Source: Gnetum montanum
Taxonomy: Eukaryota > Streptophyta > Gnetopsida > Gnetales > Gnetaceae
Reading direction: 5' to 3'
DNA: 62,000 nucleotides
NCBI GenBank assembly: GCA_015680685.1
Contig: MNCI01002042.1
Span: 580,251-642,250, forward strand
Positions within the stretch are counted from its first letter, which is position 1. Every line of letters starts with the position of its first letter. The translations under genes were made by a program, and so were the position numbers. Positions 11,242 to 20,528 of the stretch are shown piece by piece. The notes below the pieces were generated by a model. It saw nothing but the letters and a program-made list of their open reading frames with translations. It was not told the origin of the DNA and made no database searches.

Positions 11242-12480
11242 CTAAATGTAATACCACTTCAAATACACATGATTTACAGGGTTGGATAGTTCATTGTCGT
11301 TGACGTCTGCTAACTTGAATGCTCCGTTGCTGTATACGTCGACCACCAAGAAAGGGCCTTCCCAGTTTACAGAGAACTTGCCCACTGTTTCACGCACAGC
11401 CTTGAGAACAAGATCTCCTTTCTTGATCGGGTGCTGCTGAAGGTTGTGACGATGCTTCTGTCTCTGTTTGTCTTGATACTTTTCAATCGTGTCAAGAGCT
11501 TGTATCCGCTTCTCTTCTACTGAATCCAAATCCGCGATTCGAGACTTGGTGTGTTGAGCCTCATTTATAACCATGGAGAGGACCATCCTCAGAGAAGGAA
11601 TTTGCAACTCGAGAGGTAGCACTGCTTCAGACCCGAAAACCAGACTATAGGGCGTACTACCCGTAGCTGTCCTACACATAGTACGGTACGCCCATAGCAC
11701 ATAGAGGATCTGCTCGTGCCACTGCCTTTTGTTGTCATCGAGCATTTTCTTGAGCAGATTGATGACCACTTTGTTCATTGCTTCAGCTTGACCATTCGCT
11801 TGCAGGTAATAAGGGGAGGAAAAGGATTGTCTAATGCCCAGGTTATCACAGAAGGATTTGGTTTCCATGCTACTAAACTGTGGCCCATTGTCGATCACGA
11901 TAGTCATCGGGAGACCAAATCTGGTTACTATATTGTCTAGAATAAAATGGCAAATCTGCTAAGAAGTGATCTTCTGCAGGGGAACAGCCTCTACCCACTT
12001 TGTAAAATACTCAGTAGCGGTAATAATGAAGCTGTGACCTACGGAAGACTTCGGCGTGATGGGGCCTATGATGTCTAGTCCCCATCGCTGAAATGGCCAT
12101 GTTATCTGCATTGTATGTAATTCTGTGGGTGACACGTGTATAAGATTTGCGTGACGCTGACACGTGTCACAGGTTTTAACCTTCGTCAAGCAATCTTTTT
12201 CCATATGTGGCCAGTAGTATCCTAAGCCACGGATTTTTAGGGCTATAGCCCGTGGTGCTACGTGGCCGCCGCACAGTCCCTCATGAACTTCGCCGACTAT
12301 GTGCTGCACTTAGTCTTTGTCAACGCAAGTAAGCAACACGCCATCAAAGGAGCATCTACAAAGAGTGCTGTTTCGGATGATGATGTATCGTCTAGCCCGC
12401 TTGCGTATCGCATCCTTCTGTGCGCGTGTCAATTCGGATGGTAACTCACCCTGTAAAAGATAAGTTTTGATGTCATCGTA
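11242..12480 (-). pseudogene. Tat integrase (few stops)
   Basis: On the minus strand the zinc-binding domain comes first (HEGLCGGH, CDTCQRHAN), then the catalytic core with Asp in RWGLDIIGP, Asp in TIVIDNGPQF and Glu in NGQAEAMNK, so the D,D,E set is intact. A C-terminal segment follows (KKGDLVLKAV, NWEGPFLVVDVY, HVYLKWYYI). Integrase joins element cDNA to host DNA. One stop (about 11957) splits the core in ITS*QICHF, and one or two more lie at the N-terminal end near 12310 and 12480. Otherwise the frame is whole, so damage is recent. Confidence 0.88.
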
Positions 12481-13344
12481 TCATTCAGGCGTGCTTTCCT
12501 CAAGAAGAGAAGAGATTTGCGCCGTCTGAATGATAGGACCTGCGCAGTCGATTATTAATGCAGGGCAGGTGTCAAAAAGATGTGCAGGCATGTTCAAAGC
12601 CAATGTTGCCAGTACGTCGGCCAGTGTGTTATCCATGCGTGGCACATGTTGGGCGTCGATGGTCGCAAATCGTTTCAGAAGATCTTTAGCCGCCTCGCAG
12701 TAGGGCTGCAAATGCACAGCCTTGCAGGCGTAGACTTCAGTGATTTGATTTATGACAAGCATCGAATCGCCCCTAATCGCCAGGTGTTGAACATCGAGGT
12801 CACCGACAGTCAGTAATCCTCTGAGGAGCCCCTCGTACTCTACCATATTGTTCGTACAGGGGAAGGTCAAGCGATAAGCGTGGAGACGCACATCCTCAGG
12901 TGATAGCGTGATAACAGTAGCAGCACTGCCACCTCTGGCGGTTGAAGCTCCGTCGAAATACAACGTTCCTTCGGGGCCAGTCAAGACAGGGCTTAGACTA
13001 TGTACATGTTCGTCAGGGAACTCTGGCTCTATAGTTGCTTGATTGTCAATTGGTGAAGTTATTAACTGGTCAGCTATCGCTTGGCCTTTCGTAGATGATT
13101 GGCCAATATAGTGCAGATCGAATTCTGCCGTGATAGCCTTCCAACGAGCTATTTTACTACTCTCGTATAAGCTATGCATAATGGCTCTAAGAATATTGTT
13201 TTTACAGATGACGTTGACTTGGCTACGGAAAAGATAATGCCTACATTTCTTAAGCATAAAAACTAATGCTAGGCAACTACGCTCGACGTCGTTGTACCTC
13301 GTTTCGTACACACATAGAGCGTGACTCAAGTAGTAGATGGGCAC
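12481..13344 (-). CDS. Tat dual RNase H region of pol
   Basis: This 287-residue open stretch holds two RNase H segments. The first is the gypsy RNase H tail (PIYYLSHALCVYETRYNDVE, LALVFMLKKCRHYL). The second, about residues 125-255, is a separate archaeal-type RNase H: TLYFDGAST, MVEYEGLLRGLL, IRGDSMLVINQI and NTLADVLATLA give the D-E-D-D residues. The extra domain marks the Tat lineage. RNase H removes RNA from RNA-DNA hybrids during reverse transcription. A frame change separates it from RT upstream, and a stop separates it from integrase. Confidence 0.85.
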   Translation of the reverse strand: MPIYYLSHALCVYETRYNDVERSCLALVFMLKKCRHYLFRSQVNVICKNNILRAIMHSLYESSKIARWKAITAEFDLHYIGQSSTKGQAIADQLITSPIDNQATIEPEFPDEHVHSLSPVLTGPEGTLYFDGASTARGGSAATVITLSPEDVRLHAYRLTFPCTNNMVEYEGLLRGLLTVGDLDVQHLAIRGDSMLVINQITEVYACKAVHLQPYCEAAKDLLKRFATIDAQHVPRMDNTLADVLATLALNMPAHLFDTCPALIIDCAGPIIQTAQISSLLEESTPE

Positions 13345-13458
13345 TTCCGACCCATCATCCCTCCTTTGACAAAGTAACGTTGCTAACGCTACGTCCGAAA
13401 TTGCGAGGTAAATGTAAAATGGTAAATCCCTTTGTGGTGGGAAAACCGTCGGTAAATG

Positions 13459-14721
13459 TTACAGCTCTTGTTTTAAGCTGTCAAACGCACGCTGGCAATC
13501 GTCGGTCCATTCGAAATTAACCCCCTTTTTTAGCAAGTGTTGCATAGGGTGTAACTTGTCGGTTAACCTCGAAATGAACTGGCGTATAAACTGTAAGCGT
13601 CCCTGTAACCCGCGTAATTGCTTGAGGTCTGTAGGAGGCGTTAACTCGACAATGGCTTTGACCTTATCAGGGTCAACTCGTATGCCGGTTTCCGACACCA
13701 CAAACCCGAGCATGCGTCCGGTTTTGACTCCGAATACGCACTTCTTTGGGTTAAGCTGGAGCTCGTATTTGGAGCATCTTTTAAAGACTAACTCTAGGTC
13801 TCCTGAATGATCCCCAGACTTCAAAGACTTAACAACTATGTCATCTACATAATCATTCAGCCTTCCTAGGAGGTAATCGCTGAAGATGTATGTCATGGCC
13901 CGTTGATACGTTGCTCTGGCGTTCTTCAGACCAAAAGGCATCATAGTGTAGCAAAAGGTACCCCAGGGTGTCATGAATGTCATGGTCAATTGATGTTCTG
14001 GGTTAATGTGAATCTGGTTATAGCCTGAAAAGCCATCCATAAAGGACAGAAGCGCATGCCCAGCTGTTGTATCCACTAGCTGGTTGATACTCGGCAACGA
14101 GAAGTTATCCTTGATTGTGGCCTTATTCAAATCCTGGAAGTCTATGCAGATGTATATGCTTCCGGTCTTCTTTGGGACGACTACAATGTTAGATACCCAG
14201 TTCGAGTAATCGACCACGCGGATGAAACCAGCCTGATATAGGTTGGTGATTTCGTCATGCACGGCTAGCGCGATCTCTCGCTTGATTTTGCGTGCCTTTT
14301 GCCTAACTGCTTTAACTTGCAGGTCTAGGATGATGTTATGCTGGATTAACCTAGGATCTAGTCCAGGCATATCCTCGTATGACCATGCAAAGACAGTGAT
14401 GTTGTCTTGCAGGACCTGTTTTATGGCATCGTGCGTTTTTTGGTCTAACAGAGAGCTGACTTTAAGCGTTTCGGATTTACCCTTATGCATAACGATAGGG
14501 ACCTCACTGAGGGGGTCTTCGGTTATGTCCCCAGCCTCCAGGTCTAGCATGCGCGTCGACTGTTCTGGCCATTCTGGGGATGACTCCGACGCAGCTATAG
14601 TTACACCTTCTAAAGGGGGGTTAATGTCTACTAGCGCGGAGTCAAACTGCCTAATTACCTTCCCGTATGGGCCCATCAAAGTTAGGGGTGCTGAAACTGT
14701 TGCATCCATTTGTCGTCTGCC
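13459..14721 (-). CDS. Tat reverse transcriptase region of pol
   Basis: The open frame reads the pre-RT linker and a full RT: VVPKKTGSIYICIDFQDLNK, LPSINQLVDTTAGHALLSF, MTPWGTFCYTMMPFGLKNA and the catalytic YVDDIVVKS with both Asp residues. It continues into the connection region (LRGLQGRLQFIRQFI). I start it at 14721 rather than the ATG at 14736, because a strong 3' splice signal (TTTTTGCAG) ends at 14722 and the frame after it, GRRQMDATV, is open. The frame closes at 13459, slightly before RNase H, which implies one frameshift. Confidence 0.85.
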   Translation of the reverse strand, partial: GRRQMDATVSAPLTLMGPYGKVIRQFDSALVDINPPLEGVTIAASESSPEWPEQSTRMLDLEAGDITEDPLSEVPIVMHKGKSETLKVSSLLDQKTHDAIKQVLQDNITVFAWSYEDMPGLDPRLIQHNIILDLQVKAVRQKARKIKREIALAVHDEITNLYQAGFIRVVDYSNWVSNIVVVPKKTGSIYICIDFQDLNKATIKDNFSLPSINQLVDTTAGHALLSFMDGFSGYNQIHINPEHQLTMTFMTPWGTFCYTMMPFGLKNARATYQRAMTYIFSDYLLGRLNDYVDDIVVKSLKSGDHSGDLELVFKRCSKYELQLNPKKCVFGVKTGRMLGFVVSETGIRVDPDKVKAIVELTPPTDLKQLRGLQGRLQFIRQFISRLTDKLHPMQHLLKKGVNFEWTDDCQRAFDSLKQEL

Positions 14722-15527
14722 CTGCAAAAACGCCAAGTGCGTAAATGATTAGGAGACCAGTGACGTGATGTCGTCGAACGTGGAAGGCTAACTAAATTTT
14801 GAATATTTTACACAAGCTGTAATCAATGTAACCCGATTACGAGGCGATAAGATGTAGTAGTTTAACGTCATTTCGGACAGTGGCGCATGCGATATCAGCC
14901 ACATTGATACCTGGATTTTCGGGTTCTGTTTTAGGAAAGTCCTGCTGAAATCGGAGATCAAGTCGGTGATCCTCGCATATAAGTAAGTGGTTTTTCGATG
15001 AGAACAGGTTATTGGCTATCGTGAATTTGAATTCGTAACTGTTTCTGATCGAGAGAAGGAAAAGCAAAAGATTAGAGTATGTGATTTTGTGAAGGTTTGC
15101 AAGTGTTAAGCTGTGAAAAATTCTGAAACTGTCGCAATGGCACCGAAGATCAAGAGGAAGAACGCAAAACTGGCCAAAATTGATGAAGTGCAAGAAAATC
15201 TGAATCGTATTTCGCAAGCACTGATCGATGTTTGTGACCCGACGCCTTTGAACCGGTAGGCCATTCTTCATATGCTTACGTTTGTTCTTAATGTTTATTT
15301 TTCGTGGTGTCATTTGCGTGAATGTGAATTTCAAAGTTGCGGACCTCGGGTTAGTGCAAGGGTTTAATGGGGTTACATCTATCACCGTTGTCAGGGACGG
15401 ACCTTGCGTTATTGCAAGGGTTTGGGCGATTTCAGCCTGGATAGCTAGGTGTAATCTATGAGTTTTCTGTATTGGTAATGCAAATGTAAATGTAGGTGTT
15501 AATGGATGTATTGGGTTTTCTGTACAG

Positions 15528-16366
15528 CATTGCACTAAAGCCCACTTTGATTATGCTGGATATCGTGGGGGTTTTGTGTTGTATAAACCCCATCGTCCCC
15601 AATGTCCCTCCCCCGCACATGCAGTTGCAAGGGAAGGCAATATGGTTTCGACAGGGTGCGCTAGAGTTTCTGCAGTTCTTGCTGCGTAACTTCAGCATCA
15701 TCGTGTGGTCTGATTTATCTGATGACATCGCCGGTGCCCTGTTGGAGCACCTGCTAGCAGGTTCTGCGTAAGGGATTCTGGCCTTCTTGACAGATGGGGC
15801 CATCGATACGGGCCACCCCGAGGACCGAGAACTTAGCGCCCAGGGCTTACGGAGCTTAAACTGGATCTGGGAAATGACCTGATTCAGATGTTATCATGCA
15901 TATAACACGCTGTTCGTGGCTCGCCATGTCTCGACCTATTTCCAGAACCCACAAGGCACGGTGTACTACGCAGGTGGGTAAGCAAATGTTAGTAACTGTC
16001 TATGTTTCTGTTTTGTTGTATATCCGTTGTTGGTGTGAAATATAAGGGAAATGGCGCAAAATGTAAAATAAGCCTATGTTGTATGGTACAGGTTCTTTAT
16101 TCAGGACAACAGGCTAGTTGGAGATGGGGATGTGTTATCATGGGCCGAAATGGCGATAATGGCGTTTACCGCAACTAGCAACGTACGCGCTGGTGTCATA
16201 GAGCAGATTGGCTTTGACATGCGTGAGTACCCCACCCGTTACGCTAGGGCTTTTGAGAATTGCCAACGACTCGGGTGGCTGCATGATGACTGGACCTTGG
16301 ATCCGCCCCTTACCGTCGAGGACGTGCAGAGGGAACTCCTGGCATTTCCATTGCCATTTGGCCTCG
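15528..16366 (+). pseudogene. FCP1/HAD phosphatase-like segment (exons 2-3 of antisense cassette)
   Basis: The translation has KPTLIMLDIVGVL, where HAD phosphatases have the Asp-x-Asp/Asn-Gly motif I, then WFRQGALEFLQFLL and FSIIVWSDLSDD, the FCP1-type motif II region. After a stop and frameshift it continues with YNTLFVARHVSTYFQNPQGT, matching the motif III area, where FCP1-like proteins have D-D-S-P. The second motif I acidic residue is Val and the D-D pair is lost, so catalysis is unlikely. The domain call rests on motif spacing and is moderate. Confidence 0.5.
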
Positions 16367-17649
16367 GTAAGGTTGTGGTGTAGTGGGTTACTGCGTAATG
16401 TAATTGTAAATTGTGGACATTGTGTAATAGAGCTTTGGTTAATTTGTGCTTCACGTTGTATAGTTAGGAAATCTCGGGAGATTACCCTTACGATTTTCGG
16501 CCACGAGGCGAACATTGTCCTCTTCCGCTACGGCGACATCAAGGACGCACAGCGCTGGCTCAGCCACTCGACGGCCCCAGTCGCGGTGACCAGTAAGATC
16601 CGAGCAGCGGGGCTAATGCACCTATTTTTGGCTGCGACTCCTGATGTCCCCGCCAGTGAAATGCTAACCCTGGTCAACTCCTTCAACGACAAGGCCGAGC
16701 GTTTCTGGACGCACGTACATAATGTGCGCGTAAGCTTTAACATTGATGCTCAGCTCTTCGCAGACCTCTTTGGCGTCCCCTCAGACGACCCTCCTGTAAG
16801 TGAGAAGGTGAAGAGGAGCGAAGCTTTCCAGAATTGGCTGAAGGAGTGGGTAAGGATCCCGAAGGAGACTAAAGGGTTTTCCTACGAAAAATTCGAGATG
16901 GGCGCTGCCAAGACACTTTATCCCCTTTTCCGAGCCCGGACCTTCCCCAAAACTCTCTCACAGGGGAAGTTCTTTTCTGTAGAATATACCCGTATTATGC
17001 GAGAGGTTCTGGAGGAGGGGACCCAATTCAATTGGGCAAGCTATTTTGCCAAGGGACTGTGTAATGAGATGCCAAGCTTCGCAAGAAGCTTGAATCTTGT
17101 TTCAACGTGCATTACGCATTCTTCATAGCTTGCCTCCAACGGTTTGCTGAGTTTCTGGTCGTCCAAAGGTATGGGGTCTGGGTGTAGCAAGACCGAGACC
17201 AGCTATCCAGACCTTGGATTGCCCACGTCCTTAGCACTACCTGTGGGCAGGATCCACCGGAAGGGATTGGGGAGTCATTGTCTATAACGACTAAGGGTTT
17301 GGCGGTGCCCCAAGTGCGAGGTCTCGACAGCGTAGGCGGGATAATGCCTACCTACACTGGCGACGCCTCGCGAGGGAAGCGTGTGGCGGAAGAAATCGTA
17401 GAACCTGCAGCTCGGCGTAAAAGGCTCCGTATAGTCGAGCCCCTTGAGAATGATGCAGGCCGAACTATGGCGGTCAAGGTTCAGCGGAATAAGCCTCCGC
17501 CTGGTAAACGTGAAGAAATTGTATTACGCAATGTTTGTTTAGGTGTATTACGCAATGATATACTAAGGTGCTGTGATATGGCCAGTAAAAATTACAGAGG
17601 AACTGACCCCTGAGACAGGGGCAGTAGCGTTACGTCATGGAGAGGGGGC

Positions 17650-17815
17650 CTCAATTTTGGAAGAAGAGGCCCCAGCTGTTAGCGTGAGCCATGCGCGGGC
17701 TCTGGTGCGTGAGGAGGCCCCAGCTACTAGCGGGAGCCAGGCACAAGCTCTGATGTGTGAGGAGGCCCCAGCTACTGGAACCAGCAACGCACATACTCAA
17801 GTGCGTGAAAGGGAA
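17650..17815 (+). repeat. Three tandem coding repeats in exon 5
   Basis: The peptide EEAPA(V/T) plus about ten residues (for example EEAPATSGSQAQAL) occurs three times, roughly 54 bp per unit. The units diverge in a codon-like way, which suggests selection for the peptide at some time. Confidence 0.75.
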
Positions 17816-18358
17816 AGGGATACGGAAGATGTTGGCGAAGTTGCCACTATCACCGGTAGAGGTAATGGATGTGTTAGCGTGTTTGCAGGATTTCTGTAGA
17901 TAAATAAAGTTTCTAACTGAATTACGCTACAGGAGAAGGGGAGGCGTCCACGTCTATCGTTGTGAGCAGAGTGTGGAGAGACTTCCCTGATAAATTTTCC
18001 TTCATGGAAGGCGTCGTCAGCGACATGATCGAGCGCCTAGAACGTGTCGAACCTAGAGCGGGTACGTTATGGTTGTAGTCAGTTTGTGATATTACATACT
18101 GGTAATGTGTCACCAATACTGATGATTGTTTCTGTTAGGAGCTCGCCTCCGATGGGATCCCACTGAGCCCATTGATTTGGACATAGTGGAGCCACCATCC
18201 AATGAAGCAGCCGTGCCACGCCACATTTATGAGAAAATGCGTAAATGTGCGTTACGCTCGACACGCTCCTTATGGGAAAGTAAGGGCGTTAATGAGAATC
18301 TGTGGAAAAGGTTGCAGAGATCGGAGCAGAGGGTTGAGTCTCTGACCAAAGAGGTTGG

Positions 18359-18498
18359 NNNNNNNNNNNNNNNNNNNNNNNNNNNNNNNNNNNNNNNNNN
18401 NNNNNNNNNNNNNNNNNNNNNNNNNNNNNNNNNNNNNNNNNNNNNNNNNNNNNNNNNNNNNNNNNNNNNNNNNNNNNNNNNNNNNNNNNNNNNNNNNN
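18359..18498. other. Assembly gap (140 N)
   Basis: A run of 140 undefined bases interrupts the antisense cassette between exons 7 and 8. The flanks read the end of a coiled-coil exon (ESLTKEV) and a new segment (KFEEQVTV), so a splice site may be hidden in the gap. Confidence 0.95.
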
Positions 18499-19292
18499 GA
18501 AGTTCGAGGAGCAGGTGACTGTCAGTGCGTCCCCCGAAAGGGCGATGACTTTCCCTGGGGGTCAGGCTTCAATCCCTACTTTCTTCCTGGACCCACCCCG
18601 CTGGAGCAGCGTGGAGAAAGGGAAAGTGAAGGCTACAACTGCTTTGGGAGAGGATGTATGGCTAGATCTAACGAAGGGAGAGATTATGAAGCGCCTGTGG
18701 GCTGGCCTGGACAAGCTTCCCTTTGCTGCGGAAGCAGGGCCGTCACAAGTAAGTTTACGCGCGACTTAGTTTGTGTTTCTAATTATGATGTTAAGTCTTA
18801 TGTAGCTAATGTGCTTACTGTGTGTAGGTACCAGCCGAGGATAGGGAAGACGAACAAGCTGAGGAGTTAGCAAAGGGAGCGGTGGAAGCAGAGGAAGAAG
18901 CAGAGGAAGAAACAGAAGAACGCAATGATGAAGAGCGTCCTTCCGTGGAGCCAGCGCCGGAACGAGGACCTCACAAAGAGGACACTCTTCGTGAAAGAAT
19001 CATTCCTAGAAACGACAGCCCATTGGAGGACGATCCATTAGCGTTGGATCCGGACTTAAGAGATACTGGTGATAGCGGCAGTAGAGGGAATGCGTGATTA
19101 TAATTTACGCATAGTTTTATTGATGTTGAGTGGAACATCATTTTGCGAATGACTGAAAAGACGTGTTATAAAACTTGGTGGATGCGTTAAATGTCAGTTA
19201 CACAGTTTTTATTCTTTCTTGCATTTTTCCTGTAGAGTGTGAGCATAATTGTTGAAAATTTCACCTAAGTGATAATGAGAGAGTGTAATTGC

Positions 19293-19490
19293 TAGTTTAA
19301 GGCCATCGCAGGCCATTACATGACTCTGCGTAACCTAGCGACTAGTTTAAGGCCGTTGCGGGCCATCATATGGTTTTGCGTAAACTAGAAACTAGTTTAA
19401 GGCCATTGCGGGCTAGATGCGTAATGTAGAGAAAGCGTAAATGATGATAATGCTTAATTCTGCGTAAGTAGTTTAAGGCCATTGCGGGCC
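19293..19490 (+). repeat. Four degenerate repeats of a 22-bp GC-rich word
   Basis: TAGTTTAAGGCCATTGCGGG, followed by CC in most copies, occurs at 19293, 19343, 19393 and 19469, with one to three changes in some copies. Spacing is 50, 50 and 76 bp. They lie just past the antisense stop codon, with GCGTAA words between them. Confidence 0.85.
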
Positions 19491-19748
19491 ATTTTAAGTG
19501 TAAATAGTAATAGAATATAATGGTGCATAAATGCGTAAAAATGGTGTGATAACAGGAATAACACGGATACGATAAAAACATAAGACATGACAAGCGTAAA
19601 AGCAGAAGGCGAATGTAGCATCAAAAGGAATCTGTTGCAACAAAAGAAACTGTTAAGTACGAACCACGATAACTGGCAAAGACATGATGTCGTACGCAAA
19701 GACCATTGCTCAACCATTGATACGTAATTGTCTCTTAATGGCCTTTAC

Positions 19749-20528
19749 GTTGGTCGCTGAGTAAGGGCGAGGAGACTTATGATTTGACTCCTCTACGCTG
19801 CCATCCGGAAACGGCAGGTCGGCCCAAACTAAACCGTCATCTTCGCTGTTGGTTTGTTGAGGGGTTTGGAGATGGGTCTGATCGTCAGTCGTCTCTACCT
19901 CTGAACCCTATTCCTCTTCAATGTTATTGACGGTCCTAGGGGTGAGTTCATCACCGCGTATCACAATCTCCCCTCCGGCATAGGGAAGGTGTATCTCCTG
20001 GTGTATCAGTGATGAAACTGCCCTCAGTTGAGCTAACCACGGCCTCCCCAAAATCAGGTTGAACCCTGGCATCTCCTCGACGACTAGGAAGGTGGCCTCC
20101 GTTGGGAACTAGTCACCCGCCACAAACTCGATGCGCACCGTCCCCTTGACTTGAACCCGTGCCCCATTGAACGATTTTACGTAGGCCGTTGTCGTGGGAG
20201 TGATCTGGTCGACCAGTCCCAACCTATCCACAATGGAATAGGGAATGACTTTGGTAGCTGCGCCATCGTCCACGTGCACTCTCAGGATCCGGTATTGACC
20301 GACCCGGATAGTGATAAACATAGGTTCAGTTGTCACCCGACCTTTCTCAGGATCGTCTTTGATAGATCCGTCGTGGAAGGTCAGTAAGGAAGGCGTAGGT
20401 TGCTCAACTTCGGGAGGAAACATGACAGCATGTATCGCTTCCTCCTCTACTGGCAAGCTTTCATCCACTGATATGGATGTCAGCATGTGAACCATAGCCT
20501 CACAGTGTTCGCGAGATGTCATAAGCAA
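19749..20528 (-). pseudogene. Tat aspartic protease region
   Basis: On the minus strand the frame 20528-20109 contains RVHVDDGAATKVIPYSIVD, the retropepsin active-site box with its Asp. It then continues past a stop at about 20107 into NLILGRPWLAQLRAV and QEIHLPYAGGEI, the conserved C-terminal part. Protease would cut the Gag-Pol precursor. A second stop follows in NIEEE*GSEV. Coding fades at about 19749, where a possible splice donor lies. Confidence 0.8.

Larger units (their letters stand above)
15137..19097 (+). pseudogene. Antisense nine-exon gene-like cassette inside the Tat element
   Basis: Proposed exons: 15137-15255, 15528-15977, 16092-16366, 16464-17503, 17598-17855, 17933-18061, 18139-18358 (into a 140-base N gap), 18499-18748, 18828-19097. 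All proposed introns are GT-AG, and the junctions outside the N gap keep frame. Exons 2-3 resemble an FCP1/HAD phosphatase fold. Exon 4 is a 200-residue block of unknown function (FWTHVHNVRVSFNIDAQLF; FNWASYFAKGL) ending in a basic patch (ARRKRLRI). Exon 5 has three EEAPAT repeats, exon 7 is a predicted coiled coil and exon 9 is very acidic. Lesions: stop or frameshift in exon 2 (15769, about 15880), frameshift and stop in exon 4 (about 17075, 17183). It runs opposite to gag-pol. A nuclear regulatory role is only a guess. Confidence 0.65.
14722..19748 (-). other. Probable pol intron between protease and RT
   Basis: On the sense (minus) strand, protease-region coding ends at about 19749 with a possible donor AAC|GTAAAGG, phase 0. 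RT coding begins after TTTTTGCAG at 14722, also phase 0. The 5,027 bp between them have no sense coding. Tat-lineage Ogre elements are known to carry an intron between protease and RT, and this fits that place. The interval is largely filled by an antisense multi-exon cassette. Splicing itself is inferred. Confidence 0.55.

Noticed and set aside
14837-15535. Minus-strand 232-codon open frame next to the RT acceptor
   Set aside because: It overlaps antisense exon 1 and its intron, shows no pol similarity and lies within the proposed sense intron.
15456-15803. Minus-strand open frame opposite exon 2 of the antisense cassette
   Set aside because: It is the shadow of the phosphatase-like exon and has no similarity to the pol frame on the same strand.
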